Source: DATJMJ01 sp035503915
GTDB lineage: Bacteria; Actinomycetota; Acidimicrobiia; Acidimicrobiales; Palsa-688
Length of the DNA: 64,000 bases
Assembly: GCA_035503915.1 (NCBI GenBank)
Contig: DATJSU010000049.1
Location: 1 to 64,000 of the forward strand
Direction of reading: 5' to 3'
Shown here: positions 36,051 to 44,915 of the stretch, one piece after another
How the letters are laid out: every line of letters starts with the position of its first letter
Numbering within the stretch: position 1 is the stretch's first letter
Translations under genes and position numbers: made by a program
Notes under the pieces: model-generated
Told to the model about the DNA's origin: nothing
The model's database searches: none
What the model saw: only the letters and a program-made list of their open reading frames with translations

Positions 36051-36088
36051 AGCCCGGCTCCACAGGGAGGGGGACGTGGAGCCGGGCT
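36051..36088 (-). terminator. intrinsic terminator/attenuator between binding protein and permeases (module 3)
   Basis: AGCCCGGCTCCAC (36051-36063) and GTGGAGCCGGGCT (36076-36088) form a perfect 13-base-pair stem with a 12-base loop. On the transcribed strand the stem is followed by TTTT. It lies 35 bases after the binding-protein stop, inside the operon. Confidence 0.85.
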
Positions 36089-36122
36089 AGTGTCCTACTC
36101 GGTTAGAACCAAAACCTAGGAC

Positions 36123-37487
36123 CTATTGGTAAGCGTTCATTGCCTTAGCAAACTGCGCAGGCGTTTCTGTGAGGTCGAAGACGTTCTCGAGGTTTGTGTA
36201 CAAAGGCGTGGCCCTTGTGGCCCCCAAAGCCTTGTCCCAGGAGTACTGGAAGTACGGTGCCTTTTGTACTGCGTCGTAGACCGGCACCAGGTACTCCTTC
36301 AACGGGGATGAGGCGAACAGGCTTTCCGAGCCGGCGATGACGGGCACAAGGCCTTGGCTGACCTCGAACTTTGCGTAAGCCGGGCTGGCGCAGAGGAAGG
36401 CCGCGAACTTCTCCGCTACGTAGGTCTCGGCGGAGGAGATGTGCGAGGCCAACTCGAGATAGTCCGTCGTGTTGCCCTCCAGGTCAGCAGGGTTACCCTT
36501 GCCGCCCGGCACCGTCGGGAAGAACCCGATACCCATGTCGTCGGTGGCGACCCAGCCCGGGTAGTAACCCTGGAAGAACCCGATGTCCCAGTCACCCATG
36601 AGCTCCATCGCCGCTACTCCGTTGTGGATCATCGCCTCGGTAAAGCCGGTGCCGAAGCTGATGTCTGGGTAGCCTTGCTCGAAAGCATTGTCTTTCACCA
36701 GGGTCTGGATGTCCGTGAGGGCCTCGATGATGGCAGGGTTGGACCAAGCGCCTTTCTGCCTGTTCTGGATGTTGACGAACACCTGGGGGCCGCCAATACG
36801 GTCCGTGAAGTACTCGAGGTACATGAGGCCAGGCCATCCACCGCTGTCGTCAAGCGCGATAGCGGTGACGTTGTGCTTCGCCAAGAGCTTGACGTCACTC
36901 AGCAGTTGGGTGGTCGTAGTCGGGAAGCTGAGGTTGTACCTCGCCAGTAGTGCCTTGTTGTAGAAGAAAAAGACGGGTTGCGCGCCGCCTACGGGGATCC
37001 CGTAGATCTCGTTGTTGAAGGTCACGGCGCCGAGGCTGGAAGTCACGAAGTCGCTCTTCCAGGACGGGTTGCCGGCGTCGCTCTGCCCGGCGTCTGCGAA
37101 TGGTTGCACCACCTTTGAACCGATGAACGACAGCTCATCACCGCCGCCCCACCCAAAAACAAGTGCAGGCGCGTTGTTGCCGGCCAGACCAGTCGCGACC
37201 TTGGTGTTGTAGGAGCCAGAGGGCTCTATATCGATGCTGACGCTATCGCCGGGGTTGGCTTGGTCGAAAGCTTTGGCTTGCGCAGCCCAATAGTTGTCTA
37301 CAGGTGTGCCGCTGGCCTCCATCCAGACTTGGATGCTCGCTGTCGGCGCAGACGGGGTCTGAGCGGACGAAGTTGTTGTAGGTACTGCGACGGCAACCAT
37401 GGCGGCGGTGCTCACCGACAGGCCGGTCGCCACAATGGCGGCTACCCGGCCCGGCAGCCGTGGAAGCTCGAGAGATGCTCGGGTCAC
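36123..37487 (-). CDS. ABC sugar transporter, substrate-binding protein (module 3)
   Basis: The 454-residue family 1 solute-binding protein has a signal peptide (LPGRVAAIVATGLSVSTAAM) and MalE-like blocks such as QAKAFDQANPG, GIPVGGAQPVFFFYNKALL and GVAAMELMGDWDIGFF. The GTG start at 37487 follows a GGGGAG site; the reading frame upstream of it is not supported. It heads the module 3 importer operon, whose permeases lie beyond an internal terminator. Confidence 0.88.
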   Translation of the reverse strand: MTRASLELPRLPGRVAAIVATGLSVSTAAMVAVAVPTTTSSAQTPSAPTASIQVWMEASGTPVDNYWAAQAKAFDQANPGDSVSIDIEPSGSYNTKVATGLAGNNAPALVFGWGGGDELSFIGSKVVQPFADAGQSDAGNPSWKSDFVTSSLGAVTFNNEIYGIPVGGAQPVFFFYNKALLARYNLSFPTTTTQLLSDVKLLAKHNVTAIALDDSGGWPGLMYLEYFTDRIGGPQVFVNIQNRQKGAWSNPAIIEALTDIQTLVKDNAFEQGYPDISFGTGFTEAMIHNGVAAMELMGDWDIGFFQGYYPGWVATDDMGIGFFPTVPGGKGNPADLEGNTTDYLELASHISSAETYVAEKFAAFLCASPAYAKFEVSQGLVPVIAGSESLFASSPLKEYLVPVYDAVQKAPYFQYSWDKALGATRATPLYTNLENVFDLTETPAQFAKAMNAYQ

Positions 37488-37608
37488 CTTTGTTCTCCCC
37501 TTCTTTTGCCCATTACGGGGCGGGTGGACACTTGACGGGCCTCTGCAGGGGCCCATTCCCCAATAGGACCTCTACGGGCCAGTCTAGTTGCGACTGGACC
37601 GAAAGGTT

Positions 37609-37626
37609 TCGAACATCTATGTTCGA
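37609..37626. promoter_or_regulatory. LacI-type operator of the module 3 transporter
   Basis: TCGAACATCTATGTTCGA is an 18-base inverted repeat, perfect except for the two central bases. A TTGACT on the minus strand (37668-37663) could be the -35 of the binding-protein promoter, which places this site at the start region. Confidence 0.7.
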
Positions 37627-37802
37627 TGTTACGATGAGGAACCTATATCAGTGAGCTTCCCCAGTCAAGGCACCCCGCCGTTTTCGTCGCCGCTCAGGCT
37701 GAGGGCTGGGACGCCTCAGCGATGCTGAGGCTCGATTTAGGCTGGACCTGGCCCGATGGCACGTTCGAGGCCCGCGGGGGCACCCAGGGACATCGTCCAA
37801 CT

Positions 37803-37819
37803 AATGTCTTCGAAACATT
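37803..37819. promoter_or_regulatory. second palindrome upstream of the module 3 LacI gene
   Basis: AATGTCTTCGAAACATT is a near-perfect inverted repeat (two mismatching positions) 20 bases before the LacI start. Its ATGT and TTCGA elements also occur in the operator at 37609, so it may be an autoregulatory site, although the half-site order differs. Confidence 0.45.
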
Positions 37820-37839
37820 GCGCTATCATCTTGAGCGCC

Positions 37840-38898
37840 ATGGCCTCTGTATTGACTCACACCTCAGCGGCGCAGGACAAGGCGCCGCAACAAGACAGTG
37901 GCGCGAAAGCCCGGGGGCGAGTGACGATCGCCCAGATAGCTCAAGAGAGCGGCCTCTCGACGGCCACCGTCTCCAAGGTGCTCAACGGGCGTCCCGATGT
38001 CTCGGCCCGCACCCGCCTCCTGGTCCAGGAGGTTCTGGTGACCTCGGGCTACCGCAAGAGAGCCAACAACGACCCCTCGGAGCTCATCGATGTCGTCTTC
38101 AACGACTTTGACAGCCCTTGGGCGACCGAGATCATCCGGGGTGCAGCCGCAGCTGCCCAGGCCGAAGGCCTCACGGTCGCGTTTACCGCGCTTTCCGAGG
38201 GCGACGAGCGCCGCGTCTGGTTCGACCAGATCACCTCTCGCGGCACGCGCGGGATAATCCTCCTCCTTTCGCAGCTCACCGAGCGCCAGCGAGGGCAACT
38301 GCTGGCCCGCGGCTTGCCTTTCGTGGTCATCGACCCGACGGCAGAGCCTGGCCCGGAAGTGAGCTCGGTGGGGGCGACAAACTGGTCAGGCGGCCTGGCT
38401 GCCACCAACCACTTGATCGAGCTTGGGCACCGGCGTATCGCCATAATCACCGGCCCGCCGGCTTTGCTCTGTAGCCGGGCCCGCCTCGACGGCTATCGCG
38501 GTGCCCTTGAGCGGGCAGGGCTCACTGTCGCCGAGCAACTCGTACGGCCTGGTGACTTCCGCGTCAAAGCCGGTTATGAACAAGCCAAAATCCTCTTCGC
38601 ACTGCGAGACCGGCCGAGCGCCATCTTTGCCGGCAACGACCTCGCCGCGTTGGGGGTGCTCCGAGCGGCGCGCGAGGCGGGCTTGCGGGTGCCGGACGAC
38701 GTGAGCGTCGTCGGCTTTGACGACATCCCATTAGCAGAGTGGAGCACGCCCGCATTGACCACTGTGCGCCAACCTCTCACTGAAATGGCAGCGGTGGCGG
38801 TCCGGATCCTTCTGGACGGCGCCGAAAGCGGCCCGCAGAAGCGGCGCGTGGAGCTCGCCACTGACTTGGTCGTGCGAGAAAGCACAGCGCCTCGCTGA
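37840..38898 (+). CDS. LacI-family transcriptional regulator (module 3)
   Basis: The 352-residue repressor has a hydrophilic leader of about 25 residues and a LacI helix-turn-helix (VTIAQIAQESGLSTATVSKV). A sensor domain follows, with IFAGNDLAALGVLRA and VSVVGFDDIPLAEW near the C-terminus. It is divergent from the module 3 binding-protein gene, with palindromes in the gap between them. The ATG at 37840 is preferred; a longer frame begins at 37756 and a GTG at 37921 would start directly at the DNA-binding domain. Confidence 0.88.
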   Translation: MASVLTHTSAAQDKAPQQDSGAKARGRVTIAQIAQESGLSTATVSKVLNGRPDVSARTRLLVQEVLVTSGYRKRANNDPSELIDVVFNDFDSPWATEIIRGAAAAAQAEGLTVAFTALSEGDERRVWFDQITSRGTRGIILLLSQLTERQRGQLLARGLPFVVIDPTAEPGPEVSSVGATNWSGGLAATNHLIELGHRRIAIITGPPALLCSRARLDGYRGALERAGLTVAEQLVRPGDFRVKAGYEQAKILFALRDRPSAIFAGNDLAALGVLRAAREAGLRVPDDVSVVGFDDIPLAEWSTPALTTVRQPLTEMAAVAVRILLDGAESGPQKRRVELATDLVVRESTAPR

Positions 38899-38978
38899 CA
38901 TGAGACCCTCCCCACACCCCCGGAAGCGACTGCAGGACCTGGTTTTGGCGCCGACCTACCTACCAAGGTAGCCAAGGG

Positions 38979-39731
38979 CTAGCGGGGAGCCATTCCGCCG
39001 TCCAAGGTCACAACCTTGTTCGTGAGGTAGGCATTGGAGAGCATGGCCATAGCCAGGTCTGCGACCTCTTCGGGACGCCCCAGTCTCCCCACCGGCACGA
39101 GCCGCGCTAGCTCGGCAGGGTCGCCCGGCAGCATGGCGGTGTCTTCGATCAGAGCGGGAGCAATCACGTTGACCGTGACCCCGTCGGCGGCGACGCGGGC
39201 CGCCAGGTGATGGGCCAGGCCGTGAAGGCCCGCTTTGGACGCGGCGTAATGCGGCCCGACTATGCCTCCAGTGATGGCGGCGACGGAAGAGGTGAAAAGC
39301 ACCCGGCCAAAGTGCTGTTTGCGCATATGGGGGAGCACGCGGCGGGCTAGGAGATATGGCGCCCTCAGGTTGACTGACATCGTGTAATCCCACAAGGCGG
39401 CGGCCTCGTCGTATGTGGCTCGGCTGCTGGTACCCGCGTTGGCGGCCAATATGTCGACACTGCCCATACGGGCCTCGACCTCATCGAGCAAGCGGTCCGG
39501 CGCATCTGGCGAGGCGAGGTCGGCCCCGAAGACCTCGGCCTCCCCTTGTACCTCACCTACCGACTCGAGCACGCGCCGCGCCGAGGCCTCGTCGGCTCGA
39601 TAGTGGATGGCAACGCGCGCCCCGGCCATAGCCAGCCGCTGGCACAGAGCCGCACCGATCCCGCCACTACCGCCGGTCACCAGGGCTAGCCGGCCGGCGA
39701 AGACGTCGCCTGTACCACGAGCACGGCTCAT
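38979..39731 (-). CDS. SDR family oxidoreductase, FabG-like
   Basis: The 250-residue SDR has the cofactor motif TGGSGGIGAA, NAG, a catalytic Ser in LFTSSVA, YAASKAG, and a C-terminal LDGGMAPR. It is close in form to FabG and sugar dehydrogenases. Its position beside sugar-utilisation genes, with an aldo-keto reductase next to it, suggests it oxidises a monosaccharide such as galactose or fucose to the lactone, but sequence alone does not settle the substrate. Confidence 0.8.
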   Translation of the reverse strand: MSRARGTGDVFAGRLALVTGGSGGIGAALCQRLAMAGARVAIHYRADEASARRVLESVGEVQGEAEVFGADLASPDAPDRLLDEVEARMGSVDILAANAGTSSRATYDEAAALWDYTMSVNLRAPYLLARRVLPHMRKQHFGRVLFTSSVAAITGGIVGPHYAASKAGLHGLAHHLAARVAADGVTVNVIAPALIEDTAMLPGDPAELARLVPVGRLGRPEEVADLAMAMLSNAYLTNKVVTLDGGMAPR

Positions 39732-39937
39732 GAGCTCAGCGTACGCGACTCTTGTGGCGACGAGGTTTGGGCGTTGAGCCAGCTTCCCGCCAGGCCCTCC
39801 CAGGGAACCTGGTCTCGCGGACCTAAGAAGGTGCCTGGGCCATAGCCTGTACCGGCACCGCCTCCTCTACTCCTTCGACAATGTCGGGGGCGCCCACCCA
39901 GACGCGCCGTACGGGTTGGCCCGCTTTCGTGGCCTCT

Positions 39938-40927
39938 TCATGATTTGATCACACCGTCGAGATCCCAAAGGTCCTCCCAGGACTGGCCCTCTCTCCAGAG
40001 GAAGACCTGCCCCTTTATAAGGCGGTTGCCGCGGTCGGTCCCTGCTATGGCATGCATCTCCTGCTCGGTCAGGGGATCCTTTACGACTGCTTCAAGATTT
40101 GCCTCGTACCGGCTCCGCTTAGTGGAGAACGGGATCGGGACCTGGCCGCGTTGCACAGCCCACTTGACACATATCACTGCCGGGTGCACCCCACGGTTGT
40201 TAGCGATCGCCACCAGCACTGGGTCCTCGATGTCAACACTGTCATTCGGCGTGCGGTCGCGTTGAGGCCGTGCAGGTGAGCCGATCGGGCTGTACCCGAC
40301 TGGCTGGATACCCCGGGCGATAAGGTAAGAGAACAGTTCGGGTTGCTGGAAGTGGGGGTGCAGCTCCATCTCGTTGACTACAGGACGGATCCGCGCGTCG
40401 CGCAGGACAAGCTCGAGTTTTGCCACCGTCATGTTCGAAGTGCCTATGTGGCGTGTCAAACCCTCGTCTACCAAACGCTCCATCTGTCGCCATGTGGCCA
40501 TGAACTCCTCGTGTATGTACGGCCTCGCGTCAGGGCTGCGCGATGTGACCTCTACCCCGGGGTTGTGGTGGTTGGGGAAAGGCCAGTGCACCAAGTAAAG
40601 GTCGAGGTAGCCGACTTGCAGGTCAACAATCGACTGCCGGCAGGCAGGGATGACATCCCGGGCCGCGTGCTTGTCGTTCCACAGCTTGGAGGTGACCCAA
40701 AGGTCGCCACGCGGGAACCCTTTTAGGGCGCGACCGATCTCGGCTTCGTTCCCGTAGACGGACGCACAGTCAAAATGGCGGTACCCAGCCTCGAGAGCAC
40801 CCACCACGGCCTGGCCAACTTCGTCGGCCGGGACGTGGTCGGAACCGAACGTCCCCAGACCGATCGCGGGCATGGTCGCGCCGCTACTGAGCGTGCGTAG
40901 AGGCACGCGCGCCGGGTCGACACTCAC
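39938..40927 (-). CDS. aldo/keto reductase
   Basis: The 329-residue AKR-superfamily protein has all four catalytic residues visible: Asp and Tyr in FDCASVYGNE, Lys in VTSKLWN and His in YLVHWPF. The C-terminal segment contains the NADPH-binding IPFSTKRSRYEANLEA. The (beta/alpha)8 enzyme reduces aldehydes or aldoses using NADPH. Genes on both sides concern sugar metabolism, so an aldose reductase role is plausible. Confidence 0.85.
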   Translation of the reverse strand: MSVDPARVPLRTLSSGATMPAIGLGTFGSDHVPADEVGQAVVGALEAGYRHFDCASVYGNEAEIGRALKGFPRGDLWVTSKLWNDKHAARDVIPACRQSIVDLQVGYLDLYLVHWPFPNHHNPGVEVTSRSPDARPYIHEEFMATWRQMERLVDEGLTRHIGTSNMTVAKLELVLRDARIRPVVNEMELHPHFQQPELFSYLIARGIQPVGYSPIGSPARPQRDRTPNDSVDIEDPVLVAIANNRGVHPAVICVKWAVQRGQVPIPFSTKRSRYEANLEAVVKDPLTEQEMHAIAGTDRGNRLIKGQVFLWREGQSWEDLWDLDGVIKS

Positions 40928-41214
40928 CGAACCTCCTCATTTAGACGCCTACGCCACCCGGCCCGGGTGCCGGCTCCTCAGGGCTGGGGCCTCGCCCCTA
41001 ATGCCACCGCACTAGGACCTTCATCCCCGGCTAAGCCCGTGACAACGATTTCTGAAAAGTTTAGCGAGCTATAACGTTGGGCGGGAGACAGCCTCACGGA
41101 GGAGATGGTCCGATAGTGATGAGGCTGACCAGAGCGGATGGATATTGACGTCCCCGCTTTGGCGGGTCAGGGTTGTCGCGAGGTCGAAGCGGAAGCCGTC
41201 GACGTCTCTGATCG

Positions 41215-41740
41215 TCATGATCATGCCCGCGAGCGCCCTCGTGCTGCCCCTCTTCCTGGAGATGAACCTCTTCGACCTCCTCGGTAGCGCTTGGTCGGTT
41301 ATCCTGCCGTTCGGCTTCTTCCCCTTCGGGGTATATCTCTCGTACATTTTCTTCTCCTCTACGATCCCGAAAGAACTGTTGGCGGCGGCCCGGGTGGATG
41401 GGGCCAGCGAATGGACGTCTTCTTGAGAGTTGCTCTGCCACTGGCGCGGCCGATAGTTGCGCTGGTTGGGTTCTTCGCCTTTGTATCAAACTGGACGAAT
41501 TTCTTTCTCCCGTACGTGATGTTCTACAGCGATAGGCAGTACCCGCTCCCGGTAGGCCTGGAATACCTTGTCTCCTCCACTTCCGCCTTCAACCCCGTGG
41601 CTGGCACCGAAAGCCCAGTACTGCGGCCAGAGTTGGCGATGGCAACGTTGGTGGCCATTGCGCCTGTCTTTATCATCTTCTTGTTCGCGCAGCGCGCTCT
41701 TGTCACAGGTATGCTGGCAGGCGCCACCAAGAGGCAGACC
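41215..41740 (+). pseudogene. ABC sugar permease (MalG type), truncated and frameshifted
   Basis: The first part (frame of 41145) encodes VLPLFLEMNLFDLLGSAW and the EAA loop LLAAARVDGASEW, then stops. The second part (frame of 41291) continues as DVFLRVALPLARPIVALVGFFAFVSNWTNFFLP and ends in VTGMLAGATK, the usual MalG C-terminus. A frameshift near 41410 separates them and the N-terminal half (helices one to three) is missing. It is a remnant of a fourth sugar importer. No binding-protein or MalF remnant was seen beside it. Confidence 0.85.
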
Positions 41741-41828
41741 GTTCCTTGGTTCGCGTCGCCGATTTCCGGCTGCGATTTGCAGTGGTGCACGGTGCACGGC
41801 GACCGCCACCACCCCCCGTGCTCAGTGC

Positions 41829-43484
41829 TCAGGCAGTTTTCCTGGTACCTCGCCTAGTGACCTCCACCCGGTTGCGTCCTTTTTGTTTCGCCAAGTACAT
41901 CGCCCGGTCGGCGGACCTGAGAACGGATCTCCAGGAGGCAGCGGGCCCAGTGGCGACGCCGATGCTGACCGAGACCTGGAGCCGCAGCTCCAGCTCATCC
42001 CAGCGGTAACCGCTCACTTTGAGCCGAACACGCTCCGCAAAGTCGCCAGCGGCCCTGACTTCGACCGACTGGAGGGCGAACACGAACTCTTCACCTCCGT
42101 AACGCACAACCAACTGGCCAACCCGCGCCTCGCCCGCTAGGAGCTCACCGACGGTCCGAAGGACGTGGTCTCCGACCTCGTGGCCGAAGGTGTCGTTTAT
42201 GATCTTGAAATGGTCAATGTCGACCATGAGGAGACCTATTTGCGTTCCGCGTTCTGAAAGCTCGCCCAAGGCGCGCTCGAGCAAGCGCCTGTTGCCGATC
42301 CGGGTGAGAGCGTCCTCCTCTGCAGAACGCACGGCTGCCGCGGTCTGGGCCTCCCAGGAGCGGCGTTCCTGCTCCAGCGCTGCACGCGCCCATACCTGCT
42401 GCACGAGTTGGGACGTTTGGCTGGAGTGAATAAGCCACGTCCGCCGATTGAGCTCGGCGGCGTCGGTGGCGGCAGCTTCGAACTCCCCCGCCTCCCTCTC
42501 GGCGGCAACGAGCTCGCTGAGGAACAGCACCTGCTGAAGACGGTCGTCGCTGTCTGCGGCAAGTTCGATGCCTCGCTTGGCGGCGGCTACTGCTTCGGAC
42601 GGTCGACCGAGAGCACGCAGGCAGCGCGCTTCGGCAATCGCCGCGGCCGCTTCTGCGGCCGCCCAAACGATCCCCTCCGGGCCGCCCTCGATCCCCTTCA
42701 GCAGCGCGAGGGCGTCGTCAGGTTGCCCCAGTTCGATGAGCAGGGTTGCCCGGAGGTGCTGTAGGCCGATCTGACGCTTGTACTCGGCAGGCGCCTCCAC
42801 CTCCAACCGCCGCAAAGCGGTTGCCGCCACCTCGAGGCGGTCAGCGCCTTGGTGGTCATAACGGCCATCCCCCGTCCCTAAGGCTCTTTCCGCTCGTACG
42901 GCGAGCAAAGCCGCGCTCGCGACGTTGTGCAGTTGGCGGAAGACCTTGCGCTCCTCACCGCAGCGTTCGGCCGCGCGGAGGGCGATCGTCGACTGCTCGA
43001 CTGCCCCGTCGTAATCGAGGAAGGAATGGCAAAAGATCGCGAGCCGGTTCGCTACGTCCACGAGGATGCTGTCGTCAATGCTCTGGTACGCGACGATACA
43101 TTTCGTGGCGAGCTCGGCAGCGATTGAGAGCTCTCCGAGCCGCGAGGCATGAGCGGCCACCAGGCTCGCCGCGTCGAGGGAGCGTTCGGGCTGGCCTGCC
43201 TCTTCGAAGAGCCGCATCGCCTCGAGAGCGTCGTCCATCACGTGCCTGCTGAGCCACTGGTTGGACCGCAGACGGACGCGGCACATCAACACAGCAGCTC
43301 GTTCGCCAGGCGCCGAAGCTTCAGCCAGAGCGGCCTCGATCTCTTCGAAACAGCTTGCGCGTTCTTCGGGTGAGCTCGCCGCCCAGGCTCTCTCAGCGAG
43401 GCGCGAAAGCTTCCCTGCCCCCGGCTGCAGGGTCTCGTGTGGCGCGTTCACAGATGTTCTTATCGGCTTGCCGAGAACGTCCAT
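41829..43484 (-). CDS. TPR-like repeat protein with C-terminal GGDEF (diguanylate cyclase) domain
   Basis: The 551-residue protein has about 370 residues of helical tetratricopeptide-like repeats (Ala- and Glu-rich) and then a GGDEF domain. The domain shows DALTRIGNRRLLE, MVDIDHFKIINDTFGH and the active-site RYGGEEFVF. It should make cyclic di-GMP from GTP. The product-inhibition site is altered: where RxxD is expected five residues upstream, the sequence reads RVGQ. No membrane segment is seen, so it is probably cytoplasmic. The ATG at 43484 is chosen; the frame stays open to an earlier ATG at 43592 that adds 36 unremarkable residues, and neither has a strong ribosome-binding site. Confidence 0.85.
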   Translation of the reverse strand: MDVLGKPIRTSVNAPHETLQPGAGKLSRLAERAWAASSPEERASCFEEIEAALAEASAPGERAAVLMCRVRLRSNQWLSRHVMDDALEAMRLFEEAGQPERSLDAASLVAAHASRLGELSIAAELATKCIVAYQSIDDSILVDVANRLAIFCHSFLDYDGAVEQSTIALRAAERCGEERKVFRQLHNVASAALLAVRAERALGTGDGRYDHQGADRLEVAATALRRLEVEAPAEYKRQIGLQHLRATLLIELGQPDDALALLKGIEGGPEGIVWAAAEAAAAIAEARCLRALGRPSEAVAAAKRGIELAADSDDRLQQVLFLSELVAAEREAGEFEAAATDAAELNRRTWLIHSSQTSQLVQQVWARAALEQERRSWEAQTAAAVRSAEEDALTRIGNRRLLERALGELSERGTQIGLLMVDIDHFKIINDTFGHEVGDHVLRTVGELLAGEARVGQLVVRYGGEEFVFALQSVEVRAAGDFAERVRLKVSGYRWDELELRLQVSVSIGVATGPAASWRSVLRSADRAMYLAKQKGRNRVEVTRRGTRKTA

Positions 43485-43592
43485 AAGAGTGGCACTGGCG
43501 GGTCTGGCTCCCGTGCACCTTCTGGGCAGGAACTGGCTGCCGGGCGATGCCCATCCATAATGCCCATCCGTAATGACGACTCCTTGAGCCAT

Positions 43593-43962
43593 CGTGGTGA
43601 ACCTAGGACCGGCTCGACCGCACCCGTAGCCTCGCGCTCAGTCCGGCACCGTCGCCCGGCAACGGAGCCGGACCAAACCCTCGGCGCGACATCCTTGGCC
43701 GCCTCGTCCACCGTCGCCATCATTGGCAATAGCGCCGCCCCAAGACTCTGCCCTGTTTTGCGACAAGGTTGATTGGTGCGACGGCCAGGTGCTGCAATCG
43801 CTTTTGGCCGTAACGACCCATGCCCCTGCGGGAGCGGGAGGAAGTTCAAGCTCTGCTGCTTGTCCAAGCTCCGCCGTTAGTTGCCGTGGTAGAGGCACGA
43901 GTTTTTGCCTCATCCATTGACGCCGGAAGGTTCTTGTTGGGATGCGCCAGTAGGCTTAGGTG
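43593..43962. other. intergenic region, no gene seen
   Basis: About 370 bases lie between the GGDEF gene and the DUF302 gene, which are divergent. Short frames here lack conserved patterns, and I recognise no RNA or operator. Confidence 0.35.
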
Positions 43963-44385
43963 ATGACCCAGTCGCCCGACGTGCTCCCTGCGGGGGTCGA
44001 CCCTGTCGAGGGCATTGTCCATTACCGGAGCAACCGCAGTGTCGAGCACACGGCCGCAGATCTCTCGGCGGCTATTAAAGGGGCCGGAGCGAAGATATTC
44101 GCCGCTATTGACCAGGCGGCTGAGGCGGCGGCGGGTGGCCTCGAGTTGCGCCCGACCCGTCTCATCGTGTTTGGCAACCCTCGGCTTGGGACCTCGGTCA
44201 TGGAGGTCGCGCCACTCGCTGCTTTGGACCTGCCGCTTAAGTTGCTTGTCTGGGAGGCCAAGGACGGGCACACCTGGGTCACCTGCTTATCTGGGGAGTG
44301 GCTCCGCGTCCGCTACGGGGTGCCAGAGGACCTTGCGGCTGTGTTGGCGGCCCCCGAGAACCTGGCCCGCCGCGTCACCAGCTGA
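43963..44385 (+). CDS. DUF302 domain protein
   Basis: The 140-residue protein fits the DUF302 family: VEHTAADLSAAIKGAGAKIF, then RPTRLIVFGNPRLGTSVM and a central LPLKLLVWEAKDG strand. DUF302 proteins are small dimeric alpha/beta proteins of unknown function. The ATG at 43963 directly follows an alternative GTG; an AGG-containing site is close upstream. It is transcribed away from the GGDEF gene and followed by decayed sequence. Confidence 0.8.
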   Translation: MTQSPDVLPAGVDPVEGIVHYRSNRSVEHTAADLSAAIKGAGAKIFAAIDQAAEAAAGGLELRPTRLIVFGNPRLGTSVMEVAPLAALDLPLKLLVWEAKDGHTWVTCLSGEWLRVRYGVPEDLAAVLAAPENLARRVTS

Positions 44386-44419
44386 AGGTTTTTCGAAGTT
44401 GAGATGGCCGGCGTGCCAT

Positions 44420-44915
44420 CCGTCGAGGCGCCTACCCGTCTCCAGTTGAGCGCGCTCGGCGCCGACAACGCTAGCGGGCGGGCTGCTAGCCCAAGCGAAG
44501 CAGGACAGTGACCCGGCGGTCTGGTGGGCCGAGATGTTGCAGCACTTAGCGGGGAATTCGGCATCGCCGCCTGAACTACTGCTCTGGCTGCAGGAGGTCA
44601 GCGCCGAACCGGAGCTTGTGGCCCACCGCGCCGACCTGGTCGCGATGCTGCGCCAACCGGGAGCTCGCCCGAAACCCTGCTAGCCCTGGCCAGCTACTGA
44701 AAAGGCTAGCCGCAACCTACGATCAAGACTCGCCGGGCAGCGAGGGAGCCCAAGTCGAGGTGGTGCTGTCGCGCGTTGCGGCTCATCCCAACTGCCCGGT
44801 GCCGGTGTTGCAGCGGCTGGTGACCCGGCGGGGCGTTGTGGGCGCCGAGGCAGCCAAGCAGCTCGCCGAGCGGTGCGCTTGCGCTGGAATGCCAGCTCCT
44901 GGAAGGCAGGGTTGA
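44420..44915 (+). pseudogene. leucine-rich-variant (LRV)-like repeat protein remnant
   Basis: Two frames show the LRV-like pattern N.AsP..LL..La. One has LAGNSASPPELLLWLQ followed by a stop near 44683; the other has ARNPASPGQLLKRLA and VAAHPNCPVPVLQRLV. Joining them gives several tandem helical repeats without an intact start. The call rests on repeat spacing only. The adjoining stretch to 45334 (about 420 bases) holds a minus-strand frame with some protein-like sequence but no recognisable family. Confidence 0.4.
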
